Below are positions 6,515 to 14,645 of a stretch of 24,121 nucleotides of DNA, one piece after another (position 1 is the stretch's first letter; the number at the start of each line of letters is the position of its first letter). The DNA is from JANSYP01 sp039184415 (GTDB lineage: Bacteria; Pseudomonadota; Alphaproteobacteria; Rhodobacterales; Rhodobacteraceae). The notes beneath the pieces were generated by a model that was not told the origin of the DNA, did no database searches, and saw only the letters and a program-made list of their open reading frames with translations. The stretch covers positions 1 through 24,121 of the forward strand of contig JBCDBB010000048.1 in assembly GCA_039184415.1 (NCBI GenBank), written 5' to 3'. A program made the position numbers and the translations under genes.

Positions 6515-8433
6515 CTAGGCGAACACAAAGTCGTTGGCCGTCAGGTCCGTGACATCGAGCAGTTCCACGATCGCGGAATGCATCATCAGATAAGTGTCGC
6601 CACCAAAGGAGATTGCGCTTGTGTCATCATTGTTGATCACGCCATCGCCGTTGGTGTCCAGATCATCGAACCCGCCGATCATCCGGGTGGAGGTCAGGCG
6701 CATATCCTCGAAGAGGAGCACATCTTCGCCCTGCTCGAAATCGACGATCCGGTCATGGCCGAGACGCCCGACCGCCCCGTCAAAGACAAAACTGTCTGCG
6801 CCGCCGTCCCCGGTCAGAATGTCGAAGCCCTTGCGCCCCTCCAGCACGTTGTCATTGTCGTCGCCATGGATGCGGTCATTCTGATCCGACCCGGTGATGT
6901 TTTCGATGTCGCGATAGGTGTGTTCGTATTTCCTTCCGGCGACGGGGTAGCCCCAGAGCACCTGGTCAGGCATCTGTGCCGTCCCTTCGTTGCCCGTAAA
7001 TCGACGTCGATCTTGCCGGTGAAATGCCGGTAGTCGACCGTGTCGTTCCCGCCATCGGGATCTTCGTCGATGTATTTGTGGCTGCCGTTGAAATACTCGT
7101 TGCCCGCGTTGGCCAGGAACAGGTCATCGCCCTGGTTGCCGCGGAACCACTCGTCCACCCCACCGTTGGAACTGGCGCGGAACGTGTCATCGCCGTGGCC
7201 GCCCGCGAAGCTCTGGAAGTTCACGAACGTATCCCGATGCATGAGGATGCCGTTGGAAAACTCCTCGTATCCCGCACCCGGGCCGGAAACGACGCCTTCC
7301 GAATTGTCGATGAAGACCTCTTTCCATGAACCGGCATAGGACAGATGGTTCGCGGTCTCCTGGGTCTGAACGCCGTTGCGGTGGCCATGGGCGCCGCCAT
7401 CGAAAAAGTCGGACCCTGCGTCGGCATCACCCCAAGCGGCCGAAACGCGGTCCGCACCGTCACCGGCATAGACCGTGTCTGATCCGGCACCGGCGATGAT
7501 CCAGTCATCACCCGATCCGCCTTGCAGAAAGTCGTCTCCGTAGCCACCCCAGAGCTCGTCATCGCCGGCGTGGCCGTAGAGGAAATCATTTCCGTCTCCG
7601 CCGCTCAGATCGTCGTTGCCGGTGCCTCCATAGGCACGGTCGCTTCCCTCCTGTCCGGAAAATGAGTCGTCGCCGCGATCCCCATGGAAGACATCGTCGC
7701 CTGCACCGCCACTCATACCGTCGTCACCATCGCCGCCGCGGAAGAAGTCGTTTCCGCCCTGACCGTCGAGGTAGTCGTCGCCGTCGCGCCCATAGACCTC
7801 ATCTCGTTGGTCCGTTCCGATGAAACGGTCGTCCGTGTCTGACCCTTTGAAAATCTCGAAGCCGGAGAAGTGCGTGGTCGGGTTGACCTCCGGGTTCGTG
7901 CGATTGGACCGATAGGTGCTCTGCTCCAGCGTGCCGGCAGCAAGATCGACGATCCATTTGTAGTCGGGCGAGTTCAAAGTGGCGTTGATCTGGAACACGT
8001 CTTCGCCGGACCCGCCCTCGATGATGTGATCGCCGACTCTGGCCACACGGACCAAATCATCGCCAGATCCGAGATTGGCCTCGACCTCACCGCTGGTGGC
8101 GATCACGAGATCGTCGTCATCGGCCCCCGTGTCGACATTGTAGTCGCCGCTTCCGTAGACATGGACGCTGTCGTCCCCGCCATAGGTATCGACGGATGTC
8201 GTAAAGTGCCGGTACAGCTCATAAAAGTCGTCATTGGCGGTACCGCGAACGACTTCGCTGCTTCTCGCCGAGAACCGGTCGTCAGGCGCCTTGTCAGCGC
8301 CCTCGGTGGTCGACTGGTCACCGTCTCCGGCGTTCCAGATCCCGTCATAGCCGGTAGGTCCATAGACCCAGCCATCAAGATAGGTGCCAAAGAGCATGTT
8401 GCCCGCACCGATGCCGTACATAGTATTCGCCAT
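6515..8433 (-). pseudogene. RTX (haemolysin-type) calcium-binding protein, frameshifted
   Basis: Two adjoining frames encode one RTX protein of about 640 residues. The upstream frame (8433 to about 6985) has some 13 glycine/aspartate nonapeptide repeats of the GGxGxDxhx type (residues about 217-335), which bind calcium in secreted type I exported proteins. It then runs out of homology after KIDVDLRATKG. The next frame (about 6984-6515) continues with typical RTX sequence (GSDQNDRIHG, then FDILTGDGGADSFVFD) and an EF-hand-like DTNGDGVINNDD near the end. Adding one C to the CCC at 6983-6985 (+ strand) restores a single frame. The start at 8433 is preferred over ATG 8439, because GGGAG lies six bases before 8433 but directly abuts 8439. 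No toxin, lipase or protease domain is visible. It may be a real inactivated gene or a homopolymer sequencing error. A copy of the GAAAC repeat motif lies upstream. Confidence 0.85.
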
Positions 8434-8439
8434 TTTCAT

Positions 8440-8844
8440 CTCCCGTGTTGCATGGCGTCATTTCAGTGGCGCGGGAGATGCACAGGGCAGGTTTCAGGCG
8501 TCTGTCCGGGACGGCAGATTAGCGTTTCAGTTGCTTCGCGGCGGTTTCAGCACGTTTGCTTGGATTGAAACCCGTATCGCTTGGACCGCGCCGCGGTGGC
8601 GCATCCCGGTTCAATAGATCGACTTGGGCGCGATCACACGCGTGCCCGGTGGGCGGCGCGCCCCGCTTCGCTCCGGCGAGGCGCCCGGACTGCTCCGGTC
8701 CCAGCACGTGTCGCGGCGGCATCGTCGGGAAAGGCGCGGGCGTCCAAGCTTGCGGAAAGCTACTGTCTCAGCCTCCGGACGGCGGCGGTGCCGAACGACA
8801 CAACGGCGATACCGCGGCGCCACTCCGAGAGGCCCGCGCTGCGG
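8440..8844. other. 405-bp intergenic region, promoter side of the RTX gene
   Basis: No supportable gene. The half near the RTX start (8460-8571) holds a cluster of GTTTCA hexamers at 8491, 8524 and 8544, ATTTCA at 8460, GTTTG at 8554 and the opposite-strand form TTGAAAC at 8565. The GC-rich half (8580-8844), just after the histidine kinase gene, shows short self-complementary stretches but no clear terminator with a T-tract. Confidence 0.55.
8524..8537 (-). promoter_or_regulatory. GAAAC direct-repeat motif upstream of the RTX gene
   Basis: On the - strand this reads GAAGCAACTGAAAC, matching the recurring consensus GAAACAAYYGAAAC. It lies 90 bases before the RTX start codon. Further GTTTCA copies at 8491 and 8544 and a GTTTG at 8554 are spaced 33, 20 and 10 bases, close to whole helical turns. 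Confidence 0.55.
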
Positions 8845-10272
8845 CTAGCCAACAGCGTCTTCAGCGGCCGGTAGCTCAATGATAAAGGTGGCACCGTCGC
8901 TCCGATCCTGATCCAGCTCGATCGTGCCCCCATGCGCCACAAGGATCCTGTGGCAAAGGGCGAGCCCGATCCCCGTGCCTTTCCCGGCATCCTTGGTCGT
9001 GAAGAGCGGATCAAAAATCCGGGGCGCGACATCCGGAGGGATGCCCGGTCCATTGTCGGACACAAGTAGCTGAACATAACCGACGCGGGAGCTCGCCCCC
9101 GCCACAAGGTCGATCCGCGCATCCGGCCGCCCTTCCATCGCCTGTTCGGCATTGATCATCAGGTTCGTGAGCACCTGCACGATCTGAACTTCGTCGATCA
9201 GCATCTCGGGAAGATCCGCCGCCCCGTCGATCCTGACCTCCAGCTCCGTCTTCTCCGTCGCCTCGAACGCGTCACGCGCCGTTTCGAGCAACTCAACCGG
9301 TCCAACGCGCTCGATATGAAGCTGACGGTCCCGGGCCATCGACAGAAAGGCGCGCACGATCGAGACGCATCGCTCCGCGGCCTCCGCCAGCCGGTCGACG
9401 CGCTTTCGCGCCGGTCCCTCGACGCTGTCTTCGGACAGCAGCTGCGCGTTGCCGACGACAATCGACAACGGATTGTTCAACTCATGGGCGACCCCGGCGA
9501 GCACCTCGCCCAGGGCCGACATCTTCTCGGAGCGAAAGACCTGCTGGCGCTGGCGGTCAAGCTCGGCGCGCATCTCCAACTCGTCAGTGAGGTCCACGAT
9601 GCTCGATACGATTACGTCCTCGCCGCGATAGTCGATGAGGCGCGCGGAAATCGACGCCGGAAACGGGGTTCCGTCGACACGGCGCGCAGTGATCCGCATA
9701 TCGTCGACCCGGGAATTGGGAAGAAGCTCGGTGATGAAGTCCGCGCGCTCGTCACGAAGCGCGAAATGCTCGCGGCTATTGAACCCTTTGCCGAGAAGCG
9801 CCGTCGCCTCAGGCGATCTGTACAGGATCTGCCCGTCGCCGATGCGCGCCATCGTCAGACAGGTCGGGCAGGCTTCGAGCACCTTCGTCATCAGATGCTC
9901 AAGCTCCCGCTCCTCTTCCGAGATGCCCACCGCATCCCGTGTGACGCGCAGGGCAAAACCGTCGTCCGACGTCGCCTTCAGCGAGAACCGCAGGATCCCG
10001 ACGCTCGTTTCGAGATCGAGCTCGCGCACGGGCGCAGACGGATCGGTCAGACCCTCCTCCAGGATCGACAGTTTCCGCGCGCTGTCGCTCGAGAGGACGT
10101 CCTGCCGAACGGCTTCGGCGAGGAACAGCGCCCAGGACGTCCCGGGCGCCAGAAACGCATCGACCCGCGCGAAGATCTCGCGAAACGCGCCATTGGCCGC
10201 CAGGATCTCTGCGTCCGGGCCGAAAAACGCCAATGCCTCATTGGTGAACGAGAGAATCTCTTCGGGGGTCAC
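8845..10272 (-). CDS. PAS-domain sensor histidine kinase
   Basis: 475-residue histidine kinase without membrane segments, so probably cytoplasmic. It has an N-terminal PAS-like domain (about 5-112) and a second PAS domain (about 124-228). HisKA carries the phospho-acceptor His263 in GVAHELNNPLSIVVG. The HATPase domain (about 355-470) has an N box around Asn374, the G1 motif DNGPG (406-410) and G2 GTGIGLAL. The second PAS begins with EACPTC, a CxxC (Cys135, Cys138) that could sense redox state or bind a ligand. The protein is clearly paralogous to the hybrid kinase at 18.1-20.4 kb; both share the EACP...ILYRSPE start of that PAS and the kinase core. It has no receiver, so a partner regulator is needed. 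The start is GTG, 28 bases after the cyclase-like gene stop, in the same operon as the globin. Confidence 0.9.
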   Translation of the reverse strand: MTPEEILSFTNEALAFFGPDAEILAANGAFREIFARVDAFLAPGTSWALFLAEAVRQDVLSSDSARKLSILEEGLTDPSAPVRELDLETSVGILRFSLKATSDDGFALRVTRDAVGISEEERELEHLMTKVLEACPTCLTMARIGDGQILYRSPEATALLGKGFNSREHFALRDERADFITELLPNSRVDDMRITARRVDGTPFPASISARLIDYRGEDVIVSSIVDLTDELEMRAELDRQRQQVFRSEKMSALGEVLAGVAHELNNPLSIVVGNAQLLSEDSVEGPARKRVDRLAEAAERCVSIVRAFLSMARDRQLHIERVGPVELLETARDAFEATEKTELEVRIDGAADLPEMLIDEVQIVQVLTNLMINAEQAMEGRPDARIDLVAGASSRVGYVQLLVSDNGPGIPPDVAPRIFDPLFTTKDAGKGTGIGLALCHRILVAHGGTIELDQDRSDGATFIIELPAAEDAVG

Positions 10273-10300
10273 GGGTCACACCAGGCGCCGCAGAAAGGGT

Positions 10301-11332
10301 TCACCGCGCGGCATCGCTGACGGCGCCGACTTCGTGCAAGATCCCGTTGCCCTCAGATGTGCCGCTTGGCTCGACCGCGAAGCGCTCATCAAGCTGGGCC
10401 GCCGTCGAGGGATGGACCACGGCCTGCATGTCCTGCGCGGACGCCCGAACCAGGTCAGCGGCGCTCACCGCGGGCCCGAACACATCGTAGATGTATTTCT
10501 GAACCCCGACCACGGATCCGATCACCGTACCGCTCGCGACGCCGATCGTGGCGACCCAGCTTATGGGATGGGACGTGTTTCTCTGTTCGATATAGCGCAG
10601 GAACCTCAGCGCCGCGTTTGCGACGGAGCCGGCATGATCCAGAACCGGATCGGGCACACCCGACACGGCAAAGTAACTGTCTCCCGTCGTCCGGACACGT
10701 TCGCAGCCGAACTGCTCTCCGATACGATCGAAGGCCGTATAGACATCGTTCAGTTCGCTGACGATCACCGCCGGATCATGTTCCGCGACGATCGTCTCGA
10801 AGTTCGAAAAGCTCAGGGTCAGGACCGTCACGTCGGAAAACAGGCGCGGCGCGACGACGCCAAAGGATTTGTATTCCTCATAGGCGGTGCGCGGCATCAT
10901 GTTCAGCAGCAGCTTCTCGACATGTTCCTTCTCGCGCCGGATCTCGTGGGTGTTGCGCTCCACCATCATCGCGTAGGAATCGATCATGGACTCCAGCTCT
11001 TTGATCCGGCTGATATTCTGACAGACCAGAACGGCCAGATCCTCGGCCTGATCAAGCGCGCGATTGCCTTCGATCGCCACGGTCATGGACCGCCGGCGGC
11101 GTTTGAAGCTCACCTCGGTGGTAAAGGTGTCGGCCGTATCGAGCGTCTTGACCGCCTCGAAAATCCCCGGCCCGGCGATCAGTTCGGGCAGCTTTTCCCC
11201 GCCTTCCATCGGTCCGAACCATTCGCCGAACGTGTCGTTGGCATAGCGGATCGACCCGGTGCGAATATCGACCAGCGCAACGCCGACGCCGATCGCGCGC
11301 AGGAGCTGCTCATTGATGGCTGCAATCGACAT
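10301..11332 (-). CDS. PAS / guanylate-cyclase-like protein with degenerate catalytic site
   Basis: 343 residues in the order PAS-like domain (about 5-105), signalling helix/coiled coil (about 108-145), then a class III nucleotidyl cyclase fold (about 155-320). The junction LLLNMMPRTAYEEYKSFGVV followed by VTVLTLSFSNF matches the soluble guanylate cyclase layout. Key residues are missing. The first metal Asp position is Ser174 (family pattern F-x-D-I-x-G-F). In the VNxAxR block (DVFGPAVSAADL, 283-294) the transition-state Asn and Arg are Ser290 and Leu294. Asp218 (TTGDSY) and Asp283 remain. I infer a non-catalytic or strongly altered cyclase homology domain acting as a sensor or dimer scaffold. 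Its start overlaps the truncated haemoglobin stop (TGATG), pointing to a partnership in which the globin supplies gas or redox input. A kinase gene follows 28 bases later. Confidence 0.85.
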   Translation of the reverse strand: MSIAAINEQLLRAIGVGVALVDIRTGSIRYANDTFGEWFGPMEGGEKLPELIAGPGIFEAVKTLDTADTFTTEVSFKRRRRSMTVAIEGNRALDQAEDLAVLVCQNISRIKELESMIDSYAMMVERNTHEIRREKEHVEKLLLNMMPRTAYEEYKSFGVVAPRLFSDVTVLTLSFSNFETIVAEHDPAVIVSELNDVYTAFDRIGEQFGCERVRTTGDSYFAVSGVPDPVLDHAGSVANAALRFLRYIEQRNTSHPISWVATIGVASGTVIGSVVGVQKYIYDVFGPAVSAADLVRASAQDMQAVVHPSTAAQLDERFAVEPSGTSEGNGILHEVGAVSDAAR

Positions 11333-11694
11333 CAGCGGATCACAAGCAGCTCACGGCGCGCCTCGAACGCGCCAAGGACGATATCGGTATCCGCCTGCTC
11401 GACCGAAAACTCGTCCAGGGTTTCCTGGATGAGCTCTTTCAACCGGTCGAAATGCGCGTCGTAGATCGGCATGTCCTTGTGGGCATTGGCTATATGGGTG
11501 TCCGTAAAGGACGCGGGTCCGCCCATCAGGGACGAGACGAATTTCGTCTGGTGATCGATCAGGCTCGGCATGTCGACATCGTCGAAGAACGGGCCGACAT
11601 CGTCATCGTCCAGCAGCTTGTCGTAGAGCCGCATCACGATGCGGCTCACAGTCGAGAACCCACCGTATTTTTCATATGGCGTCTGTGTTGGCAT
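11332..11694 (-). CDS. group I truncated haemoglobin
   Basis: 120-residue 2-over-2 globin. Diagnostic segments are the N-terminal YEKYGGFSTVSRIVMRLYDK (helices A/B), FVSSLMGGP (helix E end), and IANAHKDMPIYDAHFDRL, where the His before KDMPI is the expected proximal haem ligand (F8). Such globins bind O2, NO or CO and serve in NO detoxification, O2 chemistry or sensing. Its stop overlaps the start of a PAS/cyclase-like gene (TGATG) and a PAS histidine kinase follows. A signalling role, with the globin as separate haem subunit, is therefore as likely as NO dioxygenation; there is no reductase gene in the group. The ATG follows AAGGTGA closely. The alpha/beta-hydrolase gene lies 33 bases upstream in the same transcript. 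Confidence 0.92.
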   Translation of the reverse strand: MPTQTPYEKYGGFSTVSRIVMRLYDKLLDDDDVGPFFDDVDMPSLIDHQTKFVSSLMGGPASFTDTHIANAHKDMPIYDAHFDRLKELIQETLDEFSVEQADTDIVLGAFEARRELLVIR

Positions 11695-11727
11695 TCACCT
11701 TGCCCCTCGCTTGGCCGGCGGCGGTCT

Positions 11728-12507
11728 TCAGGCCGCCAATGCCAGATCCTCGTCAGTGTGCCAGCCCATGTCACTGCAAACAATGAATTTGCCAATCTCC
11801 GGCGACACGATGTGCGGATCGCTCAGATGCGACAGTGCCCGTGCCGATGTGACCAGCCGCAGAGAAAAGTCCGGGATCGCCATACGCAGCAGATGCGCCA
11901 GCGATCGAAGCTCCGACGGCGTACGCCGACCGGTGATCATCTTGATCGGACAGGACAACTTGGCCAGCTGCAGCAGGCTCAAGAGGGCCTTTCGTTGCGC
12001 CCGCCATTCGCCGGCGAGCGCCGGCATCGCCCTCACGAACAGCGCCTTTTCCGTTGGCGCGGTGCGTTTCCATGCATCTGGTCCCCTCCACCAATCCACG
12101 GTTTTCGCCGCCGCTGCATCGTGGCGCCCATCAGAGGTCAATGCCGCAGCGCGCTCGATGAGCTTCATCTGACCACGGAACTGACAACAGCGCGTCAGAT
12201 CCTCCAGCGACACGATGATGTCGGGATCGACCATGGTCACGCTGCGCACGGCATGCCCATGATCGACGGCCGCCTTCAGAGCGTGATATCCGGCTGTACC
12301 ATGCGCCACCAGATGTGCGCCGTTGCCGGCGACCGAGAGCGCGCGTCTCCATTCGATCGGATCATCGAAGGCACGGCACGCGCCCCGCGCCCCGAGAAAC
12401 TCGGCCGTCGCTGTCCATTCGCGCACGGTCCCGAACGGTGAGGAGAGGAACAACACCGATGCGGCGGTCGTTGCGCTGCTTGTGGTACTTGAGAGAAAGT
12501 CGAACAT
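11728..12507 (-). CDS. alpha/beta-hydrolase-fold protein lacking the nucleophile serine
   Basis: 259 residues with the outline of an alpha/beta hydrolase: an early SSPFGTVREW loop (oxyanion-type position), the strand-elbow-helix HLVAHGTAGYHALKAA, and a late strand plus loop PIKMITGRRTPSEL. Near the C-terminus HLSDPHIVSPEI sits where the catalytic His is usually found. In the nucleophile elbow, where active enzymes have G-x-S-x-G, this protein has AHGTAG, so the serine position is Gly. It is probably not a serine hydrolase and may be a binding protein or use another chemistry. It is first in an operon with the truncated haemoglobin, cyclase-like protein and histidine kinase. GGAGGG lies 10 bases before the ATG, and a copy of the repeated GAAAC motif lies 73 bases upstream. 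The substrate is unknown. Confidence 0.7.
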   Translation of the reverse strand: MFDFLSSTTSSATTAASVLFLSSPFGTVREWTATAEFLGARGACRAFDDPIEWRRALSVAGNGAHLVAHGTAGYHALKAAVDHGHAVRSVTMVDPDIIVSLEDLTRCCQFRGQMKLIERAAALTSDGRHDAAAAKTVDWWRGPDAWKRTAPTEKALFVRAMPALAGEWRAQRKALLSLLQLAKLSCPIKMITGRRTPSELRSLAHLLRMAIPDFSLRLVTSARALSHLSDPHIVSPEIGKFIVCSDMGWHTDEDLALAA

Positions 12508-12580
12508 CGGTCGTCACCCTCCGGGCTCTTGGATGCCACGCAATCTGGCGCGCCACGGTTGCAGCGTGATTTCGCCTCTT

Positions 12581-12594
12581 GTTTCGGTTGTTTC
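12581..12594 (-). promoter_or_regulatory. GAAAC direct-repeat motif upstream of the hydrolase-globin operon
   Basis: On the - strand it reads GAAACAACCGAAAC, a perfect match to the consensus, 73 bases before the hydrolase start codon. A third element, GAAAT, lies 12 bases further towards the gene (12569-12573). The site sits in the 85-bp gap after the FAD monooxygenase gene, so a new transcript may start here. Confidence 0.6.
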
Positions 12595-13753
12595 AGGCAG
12601 CCATGGCCCTGGCGCCGAAGCGCGCCTCCATCCAGGCCTGCTCGTCGCGCATGAGTTGGCTGAGCCGGACGAACTGCGCCGAAAGCTCGGACAGGGGCCG
12701 GTCATAGCGCGTCATCTCTGCGGTCAGCGCGAAGATCGGGTCCGAGACGGCATTGCGTTCCCGCTCGTAACCGGCAGCATCGAACCCGCTTTCCAGAAGA
12801 TGCAGCGCGAGATGCTCGGCATCGCGAAACGCGTCGGTGATGCCGTGCGCCGTGACCGGATCGCGAAACTGCCCGGCATCGCCGATCAGTGCCCAGCCAG
12901 CGCCGGAGGATTGTCGCCGGATCGTGGCGTGACCGGCGAACAGGCGCGCGCGCTCGGGCATCTGGGCGGCGCGAAGACGCGCACCCAGCTCCGCATCGAT
13001 CTCGGAGGCCAGGTTCAGGATCGCCCCCTCGGCGCCCTTCTCGCTGATCTCGGCACGCAGACGCGCCGGGCTGCCGGAGACGATGACCGTCGTCACTCCC
13101 CCATCCGTGGGGGTCAGTCCGATGGACAGCCCCGGCGCGAAGGCAAAGAGGTTGTCGCGTTGGTCCGGCAGCACGAAGTACCCGTAAAGATGGCTGTGAC
13201 ATGCCTCGGTGATAGTGGTTTCGCGCGCACCCACACTGCGCGCCAGCGCCGAACGCAGCCCGTCTGCGCCGACCACGAAATCCGCGCGCACCGAGTATTC
13301 CCAGCCTTCCGGGCTTGCGAGACGAACGCCGCGGACGCGGCCCGCATCATCGCGAATGGTGTCGCGAAAGGACGTGCGATAGCGCAGTTCGGCACCGGCC
13401 TCCCTGGCCGCTGTGCCAAGCATCGCATCGAGCTTGGAGCGACGCGGCGCCACCATTCCGGGACCCGAGCGGACCGGCCGCAGGTCCAGAGGGATCGTGG
13501 TCTCCCCGAACTGAAAGACGCTGCGCGAGATGCCCGGTGTTCCGCTGGCCACAAGCCGAGGCAGCATATCCCAACGGTCGAGCTGTTTGACCGCGCCGCG
13601 CGTCAGGGTGTGCGAAGAGAGCGTATCGCTGCCTTCCTCGCATCGATCGACGACAAGGGTTGAGACACCGGCTTCGGCCAACAGGCGCGCATGGGCGGCA
13701 CCGGCGCAGCGGGCACCGATGACAACGACATCGACATCACGACGCTGGGACAT
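12593..13753 (-). CDS. FAD-dependent monooxygenase/oxidoreductase
   Basis: 386-residue flavoprotein of the p-hydroxybenzoate hydroxylase / geranylgeranyl reductase type. It has the N-terminal dinucleotide-binding strand and loop VDVVVIGARCAGAAHA (7-22), then VDRCEEGSDTLSSHTL. The internal VVGADGLRSALAR is the DG motif region (160-172), and IGDAGQFRDPVTAHGITDAF (290-309) is the second FAD motif. Such enzymes hydroxylate, reduce or halogenate small organic molecules; the substrate cannot be told from sequence, and no tryptophan halogenase WxWxIP motif is seen. It follows the OsmC gene by 61 bases and is probably co-transcribed with it. AAGGA eight bases before the ATG supports the start. Together with the decarboxylase and cysteine synthase fusion it could belong to a small-molecule pathway, which is inference. 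Confidence 0.85.
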   Translation of the reverse strand: MSQRRDVDVVVIGARCAGAAHARLLAEAGVSTLVVDRCEEGSDTLSSHTLTRGAVKQLDRWDMLPRLVASGTPGISRSVFQFGETTIPLDLRPVRSGPGMVAPRRSKLDAMLGTAAREAGAELRYRTSFRDTIRDDAGRVRGVRLASPEGWEYSVRADFVVGADGLRSALARSVGARETTITEACHSHLYGYFVLPDQRDNLFAFAPGLSIGLTPTDGGVTTVIVSGSPARLRAEISEKGAEGAILNLASEIDAELGARLRAAQMPERARLFAGHATIRRQSSGAGWALIGDAGQFRDPVTAHGITDAFRDAEHLALHLLESGFDAAGYERERNAVSDPIFALTAEMTRYDRPLSELSAQFVRLSQLMRDEQAWMEARFGARAMAA

Positions 13754-13814
13754 TGGATTATTCCTTCAAACTGGTGAGGGACGGGTGGCCGCGGTTGGGC
13801 CACCCGCCATGGGG

Positions 13815-14390
13815 TCATGCGACGGAGACGGCGACATCGGTGCCGTTCTTCAGCATGTCGAAAACGGCGGAGCGCGCGATGGCCTGCTCGACCACCTTGG
13901 CCAGCACATCCGGCGCGGCGTCGCCGTCGATGGCGACGGTTGCGCGGATGTTCTGGAACCCGTTGCGCACCGTGTCGTCCAGCCCCAGAAGGCCACTGAG
14001 ATCGACATCGCCTTCGACCGTCACGGCGACGGATTTGAGCTCGATCTGACGGACCGACGCGATGTTGCCGATGCCGGCGGTGATGCAGGCCGCCAGCGCA
14101 GTCAGCAGGTACTCCATCGGGTTCGCGGCATTGTCGCCACCGCAGAGCACCGCCGGATGGTCGGCTTCGATCACGAAGTCTGCCGGGCGGCCCTGCTCGC
14201 CACCGGCACCAAAGTATCCGTTGACGGTGGCGCTGGAATGCGTCCCGTGCTGCCACTGGCTGGCAGCGCGGAACTGGAACTTGGCGAGGTCGCGGTTCTC
14301 GGCGACGACACCGATCGTCCCCAGAAGCGTGGGAACGTCGACGCCGTTCATGGCGGTTTTCGCGGGCTTTTCCATGGTCGTGTTGGTCAT
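13815..14390 (-). CDS. OsmC family protein
   Basis: 191 residues after choosing the ATG at 14390, which has AGGAAAAG just upstream; the open frame extends further but that part shows no homology. The OsmC/Ohr fold is indicated by the HSSATVNGYFG strand region and the central block VLCGGDNAANPMEYLLTALAACITAGI. That block contains the family's two cysteines, Cys83 and Cys102; there are no others. Classical OsmC and Ohr reduce organic hydroperoxides through such a cysteine pair. Many family members are uncharacterised, and here the first Cys precedes GGDN rather than sitting in the usual Ohr context, so peroxidase activity is likely but not certain. It is the first gene of a unit with the FAD monooxygenase; the preceding decarboxylase transcript ends at a terminator. 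The GAAAC motif lies 114 bases upstream. Confidence 0.85.
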   Translation of the reverse strand: MTNTTMEKPAKTAMNGVDVPTLLGTIGVVAENRDLAKFQFRAASQWQHGTHSSATVNGYFGAGGEQGRPADFVIEADHPAVLCGGDNAANPMEYLLTALAACITAGIGNIASVRQIELKSVAVTVEGDVDLSGLLGLDDTVRNGFQNIRATVAIDGDAAPDVLAKVVEQAIARSAVFDMLKNGTDVAVSVA

Positions 14391-14504
14391 GATCTTTTCC
14401 TGTCTGATTGTGCGTTGGCGATTGGCGTGCCGCTGATTTCGTCGGCCACGCACCCCATATGCACCGCCCGCTTTTCTGCTGTGTGTCCGGGACATTCTCG
14501 CAAT

Positions 14505-14518
14505 GTTTCAATTGTTTG
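14505..14518 (-). promoter_or_regulatory. GAAAC direct-repeat motif upstream of the OsmC gene
   Basis: On the - strand it reads CAAACAATTGAAAC, a 13 of 14 match to GAAACAAYYGAAAC, 114 bases before the OsmC start and just downstream of the terminator of the previous unit. A further related element (GCAAC on the - strand) lies 12 bases away at 14526-14530. Confidence 0.55.
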
Positions 14519-14539
14519 CGCGGCTGTTGCAGTCGAAAC

Positions 14540-14566
14540 AAAAAGGCCCGCCGGTGGGCGGGCCTT
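14540..14566 (-). terminator. rho-independent terminator after the decarboxylase gene
   Basis: On the - strand a 10-bp perfect stem, AAGGCCCGCC with GGCGGGCCTT (14543-14566, 4-nt loop), is followed by a run of T (A-run on the + strand at 14540-14544). It lies 79 bases after the decarboxylase stop and separates that unit from the OsmC unit. This is the clearest terminator in the window. Confidence 0.85.
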
Positions 14567-14645
14567 GGGTCGCTTGCGAGGGCTCGGAGGCGCCGTCTGT
14601 GATGTGCCGGGCGCTCGACAACGCGAACCGGCCGTTTACCTTCGT

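Noticed and set aside
6975..6995. Programmed -1 ribosomal frameshift in the RTX gene
   Set aside because: The sequence at the switch does not form an X XXY YYZ slippery heptamer in the reading frame, and no obvious stimulatory stem follows. A lost base in a short homopolymer is simpler.
9635..11464. Long + strand open frame (609 codons) opposite the kinase and cyclase-like genes
   Set aside because: It is antisense to clear domains on the - strand. Its own translation is low in complexity (Arg/Ser-rich) with no domain.
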